A stretch of DNA of 64,000 nucleotides from Salvia splendens (GCF_004379255.2 NC_056037.1:36243012-36307011); one strand, 5' to 3'; counted from the stretch's first letter, positions 45,158 to 58,176 are shown. Program-made: numbers and translations. Notes: generated by a model not told the origin, from the sequence alone.

Positions 45158-46329
45158 AAGTTTAAAATTATTTTTGCATTAATTGCATACTATGCATGTA
45201 AATCGTCCGATGAGATTTAATTCGAAATACCTTCCGTAATAAATTAATAAATGGTATATTGTGACATATAATTTCACAATTCAACTAGTAGCTCAATTTT
45301 TTAATTTCATTTCAAAATCCAATTTGATTGAATTCAATAATGCCTATTAATACATAGAGGTAATTGATCTCAATGGCAGACAGATGCACGCCAAAGTATG
45401 TTTTCAACATGTTATAAACTTGTCAAATCATTTGTTCATATTGTTGGATTGTGCCGACCAACACAAACAAGTTTTGAAATATTAATCCATGTGCTCAGAC
45501 ATTTCGAATTTAAAAAGGAGGGGAAAAATAAATCTCAATTCATAGATGTGTAAATGATTGATTGATATTTTCAGGATGAAATGACCAAGATTAAGAAAAG
45601 TCTCCAAATGAATTATGATTGTCAAAATTGTCCAAACATACTTCAATTAAGTCATCTTTAGAAGGAAAAACTTGATATCCCTTTTGACCTATTCGATAAT
45701 AATTTTGCACTAGGTTCATATAAATGAGAAAATAAGTTATAATTTAAGACGAAAAAAATAACGGTCAATATATTATTTCTTATTAAAGATATAATAATAC
45801 TATATCTTTGATAAAATATAAAGATTTATTCTATAACTGATTAATTAATACTACAAAAGAGTCTTGTTTGTACATTTTATTTTGCCTATTGTAATATACT
45901 ACTACTACTACTTATCTGTTTAATTTTAGTTAATAGTTTATCAATATCTTAAAATCTAAATCTAAAAATCGGGAGTAATAATTAATATATCTCGTGTGTG
46001 TAAAAATCCCAGGATTGCTGCAGAAATCTTTGCTCAATACTAGTCCACGTGGCCTCTAATATTGACCAGCCATTATTTTTATTTGCGGAAAAGCCCTGCC
46101 CAGATCCGTAATTCTCGGAGGCCCCTCCCGATGAGTCCTTCCCAAATCTATTTTTTTAAATGAATTATGAGGGAGGAAATTAGAAATAAACTCCTATACT
46201 ATAGATAGGAGAAAATTATAACTGACGTCGAGAGAGCTTGAACTCGGCACCTCATGCAATAATATCTACATGTTTTTCAATTTTGATTACTTATGTTAGT
46301 TTTGCGACATGTGGTCATAAAACATTAAT

Positions 46330-46518
46330 ATTTCCTTTGTTCCACAAGTTTAATTAGTTCACTTTTTATTTGGACATGAATTAAGAAAACGCATTTTTTT
46401 CGATTTTGATGAAAGAAAATTTTGAAACAATTAAACTAGAAAAATAAATTGTACACTAATTTGGAACATTAAATTAAGAAATGGATAATAAAAGGAGTAG
46501 TATATAATGGAGGGAGTA
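46330..46518. mobile_element. Diverged Stowaway-like MITE
   Basis: Right end ATGGAGGGAGTA is typical of the family; the left end (TTCCTTTGTTCCACAAG) is diverged. Ends approximate. Confidence 0.5.
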
Positions 46519-47499
46519 CTAACTAATACGATTGCCACAACTAACATTAAAATACCAGTTTCTTATCATCAAATTTGCATGAAAATCGAGTTAGAGATAT
46601 GATTTTTTTGGGGGGTGTCTCGGCTAACTTTGCAATCCATCCCTTCACATTTCCCAATGAATGAAAACGATGAAGAAGAATGTTGACAAAAATCAGCAGA
46701 TAAATAACGAAGGATATGTGACTTATTTTTATAAATATGCATTTTTTTATCATTATAATTTTATAATAATAATAATATTCAACACGTAATACTATAGTAT
46801 ATCAGTGACGGATTTAGGGGTGGATGTAGCTTTACTTGTGTTGTTAAAGGATGGTTTCGATCTAATTATGTCTATATTTGACGAGGTAACTCATTGTATA
46901 TATCAATGATATGACAGAGTTTTATATAGTGAGGAAGATTAAATTTTCAATGAAAATAAAAGAGTTTTATATAGTAAGGAAAATAGATTTTTCAATGATA
47001 ACTCACCTTCTTGTATATTTTATTTCTTGATTTAAAACAAAACGATATATACATAAATAACTTGTCAAAACCAATTAAAGCTAAACAAACACGTAACATT
47101 TAATGAAATTCCTGTACCTTATGATAATAATTTTGTTGTCAAAACATGGATTTTAATCTAATTTTTTTTATGAAGATAGAATAAAGTATCTAATGTAACT
47201 TGGAATACATTTCCAAATTGCAATTTGAATGCAAGAGACAAATATAAATTAAATAACTAATATAATCCTCGCATTTAATCCTGAATTTTAGAGCATCCAC
47301 AACCGTGCTCTTGCCAGCGGCACGGTTGTGGGCCCGGGCGGTACTATTCATGCCTGCTCTCTGGCAAGAGCACAACACCCACAACTGTGCTCTTCCGCAA
47401 GGACGAGCACAATTAATATAAAATTCAATTACACAAAAACATTTCCATAATATTAAAATTCATTTAAAACCCACAATAAATATTACAAATGACAAATAA

Positions 47500-47598
47500 A
47501 ATTAAACATTGCATAATTAAAATCCTAAAAATTAAAAATTACATAATTAAAATCCTAAAAATTAAAAATTACATAATTAAAATCCTAAAAATTAAAAA
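47500..47598. repeat. 31-bp tandem repeat, 3 copies
   Basis: Three nearly perfect units of ATTACATAATTAAAATCCTA plus AAAATTAAAA, lying just past the transposase stop. Degenerate versions occur in the Harbinger elements at 52400-52510 and 61630-61690. Confidence 0.9.
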
Positions 47599-47603
47599 TG
47601 ACA

Positions 47604-48405
47604 CTACTCGTTGCCGAATTTCGCCCACATGTGGTTGATTAGGTCTTCTTGTAGTTGATTGTGGATTCGAGTATCGCGCATTGTGTGTCTTGTCTCGATC
47701 CTCTGGCCAACCGTCGTATGCTCGCCTCGGCGTAGGGGAGACCTCGCTGTTGAGCTTCCGGCTTCGTCCTCGTCGTAGAAGCTAGCCGCCCTCGGCCCTT
47801 CGTCGGCTATAATCATGTTGTGTAATATAATACACGTGAACATGATGTCGGCGATATTATTCACGTACCACAGCCGAGCCGGGGCCTTCACAATGTTGAA
47901 TCGAGCTTGAAGGACCCCGAAGGCTCTTTCGACATCTTTCCGCGCTGACTCTTGACGCTGCGCAAAAAGAACCCGTCTCGGGTCGTGCGGGTTGTGGAGC
48001 GTCTTCACGAACGTCGACCACCTTGGGTAGATACCATCGGCGAGATAGTAACCCATGCGGTATATATTTCCGTTGATGGTGAAGTCGATCGCCGGTGCTA
48101 CACCATTCATCACATCATTGAAGAGTGGTGACGAATATAGCACATTCAAGTCGTTGTTGGATCCAGCAACGCCGAAATATGCATGCCAAATCCATAGGCG
48201 GTAGTCGGCGACCGCCTCAAGGATAAGCGTTGGGCCGCCGCCTTTGTGACCGCTCAAGTGTTGCCCCCTCCAAGCAGTCGGACAATTCTTCCACCTCCAA
48301 TGCAGGGGTATTCGCCGCGACATATGCTTCGTAAGCGGCACGATGTTGTTCGTAGTATTCTTGTTCTTCGCGTTCCGCTTCCGCCATAATATGGGTGAAA
48401 TCCAT
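47604..48405 (-). pseudogene. PIF/Harbinger DDE transposase remnant
   Basis: The C-terminal half, open from ~48341 to 47604, is the nuclease domain: WKNCPTAWRGQ, WIWHAYFGVAGSNNDLNVL (second catalytic Asp), GYYLADGIYPRW, ARKDVERAFGVLQARF (Glu) and IILHNMIIADE. The N-terminus survives as MDFTHIMAEAEREEQEYYEQ starting at 48405. A deletion joins the two around 48285-48300 out of frame, removing the HTH region and first catalytic Asp. The protein cannot be active. ALP1/HARBI1-type genes derive from this family. Confidence 0.9.
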
Positions 48406-48853
48406 TTGAGATTTTGAGTGGGTGATGAATGTGTTGATAGTTTGTATGAGAATTATGAATGAGAGATGATTTGATGTGATAAATGGATGATGAATGTGTG
48501 TATTTATAGATGATTTTGGGGAAAAAAAAAATAAAAAAAAATCAAAAAAATTCAGAAAAAACGGGAAAAAAACGGCCATATTTTTGGGATTTGGAAAATA
48601 TTTTTTTTTTATTTTTTAGCATTATTTATAATTAAATACCGATTTTTAAAAAATAAAAATAAAAAAAAGTTTAAACACAACGGCTATGCCGTTGACGAAT
48701 GGGAGCTCGCCACGTGTGCGTCCGCTGGCACGGACGTGCTCGATACATCGAGCAGCGCCGTGCCAGCGGCGCGGCTGCAGCGGCGGCGGTCCTGCGCCTT
48801 GCCAACGGCGCGGACGGCGGTGGCGTCTTTCGCCACCGCTGCGGATGCTCTTA

Positions 48854-51800
48854 GGAACTACTTATTCTTGGTTTAATTACATCTTGAACGCTTGAAAAAC
48901 TAATAAACTATACAACCTTTGCGCCGAAAACAAATAAAAAATTTCCTCCTCACCTAACCCAATATTTTAAAAATAATTCTAATTTTTCATTTTATTCCTT
49001 CCATCAAAATTAGAAAACATCTATTTATGATAAATTTTTACCTCCAAAGATAAGTCTTATTGTTCATTAAGAATATTTCAATTATTCTTACTTGTCAACT
49101 TTACGTTTAAATTTGTGTCACCCACGCTGCATATACTAATTTTGGTGAATGAAGAATGTGAAATTTATATAATAAACTAATGAAATAGTTTTTTTTGTGG
49201 TTTGAATTTTGTTTTCTTAATTTGATCTTATATGTCGGCATACAAGTGCTGTTTCTTGATCACGTATTGCATGTCACATTCAACATGTCATTTTATAGTA
49301 CAAATAATTGTTCAATATTCGCCTACATAATTAATTAGCCCCTTTGTGTAGGGTATTGCCTTTTTTAAATTTATAGTCCATAGATATTTCTTATGCTCCA
49401 TAAAAACATACACAAATATTTGGACATAATTTTTTATAAATACTATTTGTATTGTTTATGGAAGGGAGAAAAAGACAAAAAAAATGCGTATGTTTTATTA
49501 AAAGGGAGGGAATATATTACTTCATTTTTACATAGGAGGTTTTCACCGAAATTAACTTCTACTTTACTAACTGCTTTATTTACCTTCTTGATTTAATGAA
49601 TATCTATGGATTTGATTACCAGTCATTAATATAAAGAGAAACAATAATTAATTTGTGTATTTGAATAACGTTCCATTAAAACTAAATCAGACTTCATCCT
49701 AGATATTGACATAATTAAAGAATTCTTCATGAACAGTAACTCAAATGCAAAAGGTAACTACGAACAATTAAGTAGGAAGAAAGGTCGTTGAAATGTTGCA
49801 AAAGTACACAAGAGTTTGTGCAGAAATGGTTGGCAAAAAAACAAAATAGATTGTAATTAATAAAATTAATTATGCATTTATTGGGCATATAAAATAAAAA
49901 ATACCTAATTAGATATAAAATGAATGTAGTTTGATTCGTTTAGGCTACCTTTATTATTTAAAATAAAAAAGAAGATAATACTTGTTAGAAAAGTTAAAGA
50001 TCATCGCTAAGCGAGTGCAGATTTAGACATTAATTATTCAAGATTAATTTTAAGAAATGGATTCACCTTTAATGCTCTCAATACAAATCTGCATAGATGA
50101 ATCATTGAATCATGAGACAGTAGTCTACAATAAACTCATTTGAAACAATGAACATAGTTAGCAATGCAAACGTTGTTAATTAGGAATTTAGGATAATTTC
50201 TTAGATTGATTAGGGAAATCAAATATTGCAGATAATTGCTTCAAAAAACAAATGGAGCCAATTATTATTTAATATAGGTTGGGGCCCAAAATATGATCGA
50301 CCCGGTCGACCCAGAGGGAGCAAGGTATTGCTTTAATGAAAGTATAATTTATAGTTATATAATTATTTTAAAATTTGGGCAGTTATTTAGTGGTTAATTA
50401 ATTATCGGGCAAAATGTTCTGAATTCTGATTGAGTTGTTCCTGGTCGACTTGATAATGGCTCAATTCATTAAAGTCAAATTCGAACACGACCTATTAAAA
50501 AAACTCTCAACTTAAATGCAAATCCGACTTGTTACACTCAAGACAAGAAATGTAATCGATCGAGACGAAATATGAAAAGTGGAAAAATGATAACCTAATT
50601 TTAACTCTAAAATATAAAAGAAATAAAGAATTTAAATAGTTAAAACATTAATATTAATTATTAATGAGTTACCGAATTTGCTCTATATATCCTCATCCGA
50701 AATTATCATATTCTTGTTGGATCGAATACAAAGTTGATATCTTATTTTATCGAAAAATTATCCTCCTAATTAACATTACTGAATAAATGCCGCCAAATAG
50801 TCAAATAGTACGACTCGTCAACTAAGTCAAATTAATCATTTAGGTCTAAGTATTGAAATGCATAATTTATTACAAAAAGTTGATCTAACCGTCGCGTGGG
50901 ATCTTGTTTTTGAATTTATAGTGTACAAATTGATGTAAGGCTTGAGCTGGCTATGAAGTTGTAGACAATTATTTGTAATCACACCTTGTCTCAAAATGAT
51001 CAATTTACCGTGATTACCTTTTCAAGCTATTCATAATTGTACATTTTTTCTTAATCAGTTGAATAATGTGAAGTTTTTATGATATACTAGTACTACGTAC
51101 TATTAAAAATACTCATAGTATGGTATATAACGTTTACTTTGTTTATGTTGTTAGATAAAGACTACGACTAAATCAAGATTAATTAAATTAGTACTAATTA
51201 ATTTTTATTTTTGAGTTATTGCTTGCTAGATAAGATTAAAAATAAAATGATTTTATTTATAGGTTTGGTGGAATAGATTAAACTACAAAATGATATCTTC
51301 CTCTTTTCAGTATAAAAACTCATGTTTTACCTGTATATATAATTTTAACATGGGATATACAAACTTTGATGCTATTTATTAGTAGTGGATTAACAGAAAA
51401 ATATTTTCTGGTAATTCAATGATAAACGTAAGATGAGAATAAATGCTAGCTTTATTCTCATCTTGCGTCTTCTAGCTTTATTCTCATCTTGCGTTTATCA
51501 TATCTTTGTACCCATAAACAATTGTACCACTCGAGTTACTTTGACGCCTAACAACGATGCTCCCGCATAATTATGATTTATGACCCGACCCCATATTTTG
51601 TAATTAAACTCATAATGATATCAAACTTCTTCTTAATATACATGTATTTAAATTTAAATGTGAATGTCACCTACAAATTTTTATCAAAGTGCCAATTTTA
51701 TGTATACCATCAAAAAAGTGGGTAAAGATAACGGATCCGGGTTTTGAATAACAAGCGGAACCTTGGGTAGAAAAATATTTGAATTTTAGTTTGCATATAA

Positions 51801-52174
51801 TGACATGATGTTGCTAACACAAATAAATGATTTGTGATAGGTACTTATTTTGTTCCCCACATGCAGAACATGCAATATTCACTCTACTGAAAAAGCATAA
51901 TAGTAATTGATTCTTTTAATATTAGGTTTGGCAGGATTTCAATATAGTTTCGATTCCAGGACGGAGATAGCATAGGACAAGCCACCGCTACAGCGGCGGC
52001 TTGGCTGTCGCTGTCCTCCCAGATTCGCCTATACTATATTTGGGTTTTTTCACGGAGATCAGCCGCGTATGGAGGAAGAAGATGCAAGGGAGAGAGAGGG
52101 AAGGGGGAAAGGATAGAGGAGAGAGGAATAGAAAAGGACTTATAATTACTTTACATAGGGAACAAACCCACCAT
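48854..52174. other. AT-rich intergenic region
   Basis: No gene recognised over 3.3 kb. Notable items are the hairpin at 51420-51500 and a GC-rich inverted stretch at 51980-52010 (AGCCACCGCTACAGCGGCGG). Confidence 0.5.
51420..51500. repeat. Hairpin with tandemly duplicated arm
   Basis: TGATAAACGTAAGATGAGAA (left arm) is complementary to TTCTCATCTTGCGTTTATCA (right arm). Between them the right-arm sequence CTAGCTTTATTCTCATCTTG occurs a second time with 26-bp period (51446 and 51472). Confidence 0.9.
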
Positions 52175-52177
52175 TTA

Positions 52178-53017
52178 GAGCATCTACATCCGTGCTCTTG
52201 CCAACGAGCACGGATGTGGGTCCCACCCCTCTTTTTCTCTCTGCTTTAAGGCAAGAGCACAATACCCACATTCATGCTTTTTCGCAAGGACGAACACAAG
52301 GGTCTCACCATTCTATTATTCAATTTAAATAAAAACATTTTCACAAATTTAAAATGAATTAAAAATACTCGGAATAATATTACAAAATACATTAAAATTT
52401 CCATAATTAAAATCCTAAAAAAATTACATAATTAAAATTCTAAAAATTAAAAATTACATAATTAAACTCCTAAAAATTTAAAATTACATAATTAAATTCA
52501 TAAAATTAAAAAACCCACTACTCGTGGCCGAATTTCGCCCACATGTGTTTGATTAGGTCTTCTTGTAGCTCAACGTGGGAAGGGTGAAATCCATTTGAGG
52601 TTTGAGTGAGAGATGAAGGTGTAGATAAGTTGTATAAAAAATATGAATGAGAGATGAATGAGAGATGATTTGATGTGAAAAATGGATGATGAATGTGTGT
52701 ATTTATAGATGATTTTGGGGAAAAAAATTCAAAAAAATACAGAAAAATGGGCAAAAAACGACCATTTTTTTTGGGATTGTGAAAATATTTTTTTAAATTT
52801 TTGGTATTATTTTCGATTTTTTTTTTTAAAATGTTTTCCCAACGGATATGCCGTTGGTCAATCAGAACGCGCCACGTCGCCTGCTCGCTGGCACGAACGT
52901 GCTCGATGCATCGAGCAGTGCCATGCCAGCGGCGCGAGCGCAGCGGCGGACAGCGTCTCCGTGCCGTTGGCACGGACGGACGGACGGACGGCTGCATGCT
53001 CGCCGATATGGATGCTC
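52178..53017 (-). mobile_element. PIF/Harbinger element 2, extreme deletion derivative
   Basis: 840 bp with TTA duplications (52175-52177, 53018-53020) and ends GAGCATCTAC / ATGGATGCTC. Subterminal regions match element 1, including the 44-nt palindrome at 52887-52930. At 52515-52594 (minus) the transposase start (MDFT) is fused almost directly to its last codons (LQEDLIKHMWAKFGHE in a shifted frame). Confidence 0.9.
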
Positions 53018-53020
53018 TTA

Positions 53021-56000
53021 TATCCCCTTTTTTATTCATGTGATTAGGAGTAGTTAGATAATTTGATTTCTTATTTAGTGTGATTATTAGTTTAAGAATA
53101 TATTATTACTTTTTCTATTTCTAAAATTGTTTTAAGAATCAATTACTACTAATAAAAGTAATTATTCTTCTCATATTTTATTTTCGGTCTTTATGCCAAT
53201 ACGATTTACTAATAAATCCACAATCCACTCATATACTAACTTTTTCTATCATTTTAAATTTACATTTTTAATATTTGAAATGAGTCAAAGTAGGACAAGT
53301 AATCGCGGATGATTGGAGTACCATATTTAGGTCAAATTAATATTTTAACAACTTAATTTTCTTAGAATTCGCAAATCAAAAATCCTAGATACAGCACTAC
53401 GGGCCACTAGAAAAGGCCACTACCGGAGATTCTAGAAGCATCGCGCGTCCTACCATACTCATCGTTAAATTTCAACACCGACTCATTTCAAGTTCTGGTT
53501 TCGTCCCTGTTTCGATTGTGATTTCTTTCGGATTATAAAAGTTCAACCCTAATCCTAAAAGCTCAGGTTTCGGGTTAGCCTATCGGGTTGCAACCAATAA
53601 GATTAACATTCGATTGATCCAATAAATAATGACGAAAATTAGTTATATTCATAAAATGTAAAATATTTAGTTATGATAAATTTGAGATATATGCTTAAAC
53701 TCAATCATAAACATGATCAAATAATAATATTTGAGATATTTCGTGAAATTTTAATGCATGTTTTAGACATTTAAATCTTTTTTAAGTGAAATTGAAGTTT
53801 TTAATTTATTTATCAATTATTATATTAGTAAAAATTCGATATATAATTTGTGTATTTAATATAAAATTGAAAGTTATTTTTTAGTTATCTATATTATAAA
53901 TTAATCGATGAAGTGTCGAATTAGGAGTAAAAAATAGAATAATAGAAATTTTATCGGGTTTTCGAACCAGCCTATCAGGTTTTCAGGTTTGGCCATAATG
54001 GGCTACGGGCTAATCGGGTTTTAATTTTATCGGGTTAGAAATTTTTAGTCCTAACCCTGTAAATTTAGCGGGCTATTCGGTCCAGCTCACAGATTGCGGG
54101 CTATACTGACATCCCTAGTTGCAAGTTTTAGTAATTGAATTGTAACAGTAATGGAAGTATATGCATCTGACGGGTAACACAACAAATCTAGTTATTTATA
54201 AGAAATGGGTGCAACTAGGAATAAACTTTAATCCAAAGTTTCAAAATTATAGTATTAAATAATTTATTTAATTTTTTTACAAGAGAGAAAGGGCTCAAAC
54301 CGCTATATAGATGAAGAGTGTAGAAAACAAAGTCCATAACATAATAAATTAGTCAAACAAAGACAATGATACTAAGCACTTTCAACCAAAAATAAACTCA
54401 TAAAAGATCAAGAGGTACACTCTCCACACACTTATCAACCTAAGCCACGAAGCAATAACTCACAGCAAGCAAGATAAGCTACATGTCACATTAATTTGTG
54501 TTCACCAATAAAAAGAGAATTGCTTCTTTGATTATGCTCCGCTTAAGTAATAGTAATTGTTTTTTAATAGCAATTGACACACACACACCACCATTGTCAC
54601 TCACACATCCAAAGATTACTTAGCCCCTGAACTATTAGTTGCCAAAAAAGCGTTATATCATGGAGTACTATATTTTCCTTCAAAAATTTTAACAAGTTAT
54701 AATTTTGTACTAGAATATATTAATGTGACTATTGTAAATATATTTATTTATAATGTAATTTAATTAAAATTATATACTCCAGTTTTTATTTTAATTGTTT
54801 AAACAATGTCAAATAAATTTTAAAATTATTTTGGCATTTCATTTTATCTTTTAACAAAAAAAAATAGTCATAAATTATATATTTCCCAAAATTAGTTAGT
54901 ACTAATATTATATGTGGCGCTTTTTGTATTGCTCCGGTGCTGTTTATATTATGCATCATTTTTTCCAAGGATTATATTTTGTTGTCTTGGTAGTGAAAAT
55001 AAATAGTAGTACAAAAAAAAGTGGCAATATGTCACTTTTCTTACAATCATTACTTATTATAAGAAATGATTATTACTTGCATTGAGTCAAAGAGTAAAGA
55101 CATAAATTGAAATTAAACCACGCATTTCACATGATCACATTTATTACTACGACCAACTATATGGAGTATATGAATATATGATCACCCACTGTCAAAATAA
55201 TTGACCATTATGGCAAAAAGGGGTAAATTAATAAATATCAAAAGACTATTGGCATTTATATCGTACTATCATATCATTGAATATTTTGAAGCGAATATTT
55301 GAAGGTACATATACCAACATATACTACCAAGAATTGCAAGAAAAATAAAAGATATAACAGACAAAAAGTCAGATAAATAGAATCTATACTGGTTCAGGGT
55401 TTAGGGTTTAGCCCTAATAAGCTAATCACTTAACCCCTTCAAACAAAAAATACATTACATTTTGACTTTTGTAAGCTAATCACCTAATACAAACTATTAA
55501 ATGATATAACACATTCAAACAAAAACACAATACATTTACATTTTTATAGTATCTCTTGTACGTCAGCTAAAATGATAATGCGGAGTTAGTTAGGGTGGAC
55601 GCAGAAAAGAAAATATTGGCAAAGGCTTTGATGTTAATACTTGTTTTGTTTTATAAATTTATTTTAATTCTAATATATAAAAAATTATAAATGAGGTTAT
55701 ATCACAAATGAATGAAAATCAAAGCTCGATCTGATTATTTTCTCTATAACTTCAAATAAATGAATAGAATAACAATTTGGACTTTGATTTTTAATTAATT
55801 TGTAAGTTTAACAATGCTAATAACAATTTTTGATGCATTGTATAAAACTAAACAAGTTATGATAATCGCGGATTAAATGAGAGTAGTTCTCACAAGTAAT
55901 GCTCACTCAAGTTCGCAGCATAACACATATTAGGTTAATGTCAAAATTACTTTTTAACATTGCCAATTTAATTCCTTTCTATTCCTCCAGCCTCAAGAAA

Positions 56001-56562
56001 TTTTCTATGTAACGTCAACTTAGTAACAACCAAAGAATCGAAGATAACTCTGAAACAATTTCGACAAACTCACCAATACCGAAAGGAAAAACAAAGAGGT
56101 TGATATGGGCTTTATCCCCCCCCCCCCCCCCCCCCTCCCCTAATACATGTTTATAGGTATTAAATTTGAGAATGAAAATGGTAGAACATGGTAAGAGAGT
56201 TATAGTTGGGACCAATTTATAGCAGTTGGGGCCTAAGCTTCATCTACAACCATTCAATTACTCATTTCATGCATGTGACAAAAGTTGGTTGGGTACATGC
56301 ACCTTCTTCCTATGATTGTCTCTCTTAAATCCCTTTCCTTTTCAATTTTTCCTTCCTCAATTATGAGATGATCAAATTTCCATTTAAAGAACTATTGCAA
56401 CTGATACCTTATAATTTTGCTATAACTTTGGAATATTTAATCTACTATTACATGGGTAAATTATATTTTAAGTGGATCAATATACCTATTGCTAATAGGT
56501 GCTGACTTCTTACTATATGAAATGGTTAATAATTAAATTCTTATGAAAAATATAAACAATCA
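53021..56562. other. AT-rich intergenic region
   Basis: No gene recognised. ~53550-54117 has repeated CGGGTT/GGGCTA words and a right end TGACATCCCTA, suggestive of a hAT-type MITE. A poly-C run of about 22 lies at 56118-56140. A short telomere-like CAGGGTTTAGGGTTTA occurs at 55396. Confidence 0.45.
53550..54117. mobile_element. Possible hAT-like MITE
   Basis: The right part (TCGGGTTTTCGAACCAGCCT, GGGCTACGGGCTAATCGGG) and the terminal CTGACATCCCTA resemble plant hAT MITEs. The left end was not resolved. Confidence 0.35.
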
Positions 56563-56645
56563 GCTGGTTTGCCCGAGAGGTTAAGAGGGAAGACTTAAGA
56601 TCTTCTGCACATAAGTGCGCATGGGTTCGAACCCCATAGCCAGCA
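56563..56645 (+). tRNA. tRNA-Leu (anticodon TAA)
   Basis: 83-nt class II tRNA. Acceptor strands GCTGGTT and AGCCAGC pair fully (one G-T), discriminator A. Anticodon arm GGAAGA-CTTAAGA-TCTTCT shows TAA. The long variable arm (GCACATAAGTGC) and T-arm (ATGGGTTCGAACCCCAT) are intact. A T-rich Pol III stop follows. The D-stem has one odd base (TGCCCGAG rather than the usual TGGCCGAG), so activity is likely but not certain. Confidence 0.88.
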
Positions 56646-58168
56646 TTCTCATTTTTTATTTTTACATTTATTAATTACTTTCTTTCATTTTAATAACTTT
56701 TAAATCCTTTTATAAACACTTTTAATTGCTTATTCTTTTCATTTTATAGTATGTTTTGATTCTCACATATACACTTATTAATAGCATATGTGATCTTATT
56801 TTTTATTACTGTTTTAAGTCCTGGATTATAATGATTTTTTTTTAAATACTCACATATACATTTATAAATTACTTTAATAGTTTAATTATTTCACAGTCTA
56901 TACTTATTATTTATAAATTTATCCACCATATTTAACTCCCCCCCCCCCCAACCCACTTACTATAGCCTCTAATTTATAAAAATAATACTTATAATATTTT
57001 TTTATTTTTTATTTTTAAATCCGGGGTTGAAATTTGGAGGCTACATTTAAATCACTTTTTTCAGAATTAAGTCTTAATTGTAGTAGTTTGGTATGACAAA
57101 TCTAGCCAGAAAAAGCCAACTTATTGGCCCAAATCCAATATAGGGAGTACTAGTATATGTAACATTATATTTCATTATTCTATTAAATTCAGGGTTATAA
57201 AATGAGAATATGGTTGCTAAATATAATAGTATATGTAATATATCATTTTTTATTATTAGTTTAAATCCGGGGTTATAGTTTATTTTTTCCAATATATAAT
57301 TCTAGAATAAGTTGTATAACAGTATATGTAATACAATGATTTTTTATCACTGTTTTAAATCCGGGTTTACAATGAGAAATTGGAATCTACATATAGAATC
57401 ATCCTTTCTATTGATTACTACTAAGATTTTAATTGTTTGGTATGAAAAATCTAGCCAGAAAAATCCATACATTCTAGCCAAATCCAATCCATTTTCTGTG
57501 GGCTCTTCATCATTATTATTACGAAAATCCTATTCACAGTCACTCTTAAATTTTTCATAGATCTAATGTTTAATTAATCAATAAATACTATTTTTGCCCT
57601 AATCTTAATCTATAATGAATAAAATATCCGACAATATATAGCTCCCCGACTCTTTTCATACTTCAAGAAAAAGTAAAAAATAAATAAGTGTAAAACATTA
57701 CAAAATTTTCATGGTTTTATTTTCACTTTTAAAGCTCCTATAGTTTTAAATAAGTGTAAAACATTACATTTTTTTCATGGTTTTATTTGCACTTTTAATG
57801 CTCCTATAGTTTTTTTTTTTAATTTTTATTTTTATAATGGTAGCCAGTAGTAATGTACAATTTTTATAGTATTAACGTGATTTTTCCATCCTAATATAAA
57901 ATCTAATGCATACTTGTCGCATACCACTCATGGATCGATATAATACGGGTTAAATAGAAAATTATATTATTAATAAAGGTGTTGAAACTCAAAATGTGAT
58001 CAATAATTCATCCTTTTTTAACAATTAATCCTTTAATGAACAAATATTTCTCCAAATTCTGTATGCAATCAATCTCCAATAGAAATGCTCGAGGAATTTA
58101 GAAGAAAATGAAAACAAATTAGCCTATTGGGCTTCCAAAACGGCCCAATCAAAAAGAAAGGAGGCCGA
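56646..58168. other. AT-rich region with degenerate tandem repeats
   Basis: The phrase TTTAAATCCGGGGTT and variants recurs at ~56813, 57015, 57261 and 57354, with accompanying TATGA(C/A)AAATCTAGCCAG at ~57091 and ~57440 and AGTATATGTAA at ~57151, 57228 and 57321, so this is an old, unevenly duplicated block. No gene. Confidence 0.6.
57681..57812. repeat. 66-bp tandem duplication
   Basis: Two copies, starting TAAATAAGTGTAAAACATTA at 57681 and 57747, with few differences. Confidence 0.9.
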
Positions 58169-58176
58169 TATAAATA
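58169..58176 (+). promoter_or_regulatory. TATA box of the RPSA pseudogene
   Basis: TATAAATA 50 bp before the ATG at 58219. Upstream are GGCCCAATC and AACGGCCCAA, boxes common in ribosomal protein promoters. Its presence shows the pseudogene arose by DNA duplication rather than from mRNA. Confidence 0.65.

Larger units (their letters stand above)
44220..47287. other. AT-rich intergenic region with two MITE-like elements
   Basis: Apart from the foldback at 44940-45157 and the Stowaway-like element near 46330-46518, no gene is seen. 46040-46140 is locally less AT-rich (contains CCACGTGG) without an ORF. Confidence 0.5.
47291..48850 (-). mobile_element. PIF/Harbinger element 1, internally deleted
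   Basis: 1560 bp with TTA duplications (47288-47290, 48851-48853) and terminal repeats GAGCATCC(A/G)CA. It carries a transposase remnant on the minus strand, a ~31-bp tandem array (CATAATTAAAATCCTAAAAA units) at 47500-47598, and a GC-rich right arm with a 44-nt palindrome. Confidence 0.92.

Noticed and set aside
46040..46140. G-box-like CCACGTGG with a GC-richer neighbourhood
   Set aside because: No adjacent gene to regulate; could be chance.
47500..47598. Possible CRISPR-like array
   Set aside because: Contiguous AT-rich tandem repeat without spacers in a plant transposon.
55396..55411. Telomere-like CAGGGTTTAGGGTTTA
   Set aside because: Only two units; too short to call an interstitial telomere array.
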